DNA from: Symsagittifera roscoffensis
Taxonomy: Eukaryota; Xenacoelomorpha; Acoela; Convolutidae
Reading direction: 5' to 3'
NCBI RefSeq assembly: GCF_963678635.1
Contig: NC_087066.1
Span: 44,565,624-44,629,623, forward strand
DNA: 64,000 nucleotides
Positions within the stretch are counted from its first letter, which is position 1. Each line of letters begins with the position of its first letter. The translations under genes were made by a program, and so were the position numbers. The notes under the pieces are model-generated. The model was not told the DNA's origin. It searched no databases and saw only the letters and a program-made list of their open reading frames with translations. This document shows positions 63,996-64,000 of the stretch, piece by piece.

Positions 63996-64000
63996 CTAAG

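Overview
The window looks like AT-rich nematode chromosomal DNA and most resembles a Caenorhabditis-type genome. The reasons are the BEL/Pao and Ty3-like retroelements, TTTCAG-type 3' splice sites, a Maverick/Polinton-type transposon and a long poly-G tract at the right end. The organism is inferred from family content only. I recognise no intact host gene. Almost everything is a nest of broken transposable elements.

Layout, left to right. (1) 1-6,553 and 6,554-13,655: two head-to-tail, minus-strand copies (A1, A2) of one large LTR-retrotransposon-like family, here called element A. They carry its 3' half: ORFs downstream of pol, a cysteine-containing env-like candidate, and an AT-rich terminal region with a TATA-like box. 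(2) 13,656-18,608: a head-to-tail array of five units (1,128, 1,127, 876 and 876 bp plus a partial one). The units repeat the leader and first ORF of the element that follows. (3) About 18,200-28,650, plus strand: a BEL/Pao retrotransposon with gag, zinc knuckles, aspartic protease, RT (YMDD), RNase H, integrase and a DUF5641-like tail. It is shattered by frameshifts and carries a 3,023-bp internal tandem duplication that is almost identical between copies. It ends at a polypurine tract and a probable 3' LTR start, next to a tRNA-like A-box/B-box remnant. (4) 28,869-43,130, minus strand: the longest copy of element A (A3). It adds gag, a protease with DSGA, RT with YLDD, RNase H and integrase, plus a 1,175-bp internal tandem duplication that doubles the protease. 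(5) 43,131-53,455: a 10.3-kb DNA transposon with terminal inverted repeats of about 430 bp and a decayed protein-primed family B DNA polymerase on the minus strand. This is a Maverick/Polinton-type element. Its right half holds plus-strand gene remnants, one with a finger-like motif resembling the one at the start of the polymerase. An array of 60-bp repeats rich in TGACGTCA-like sites lies between the two halves. (6) 55,764-61,765, minus strand: element B, with two LTRs, a PBS and a PPT. It has gag and protease remnants but no RT or integrase that I can see. (7) 61,766-64,000: non-coding DNA with a cluster of TCTTGCAAGA palindromes, a 75-bp direct repeat and the poly-G tract.

No gene set here works as a pathway. 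Each block is a decayed replication module of a mobile element. The features most worth following up are the Maverick-type element (polymerase, paired finger genes, CRE-like array), the internal tandem duplications in three separate elements, and the unidentified ORFs carried by element A, the BEL leader and element B.
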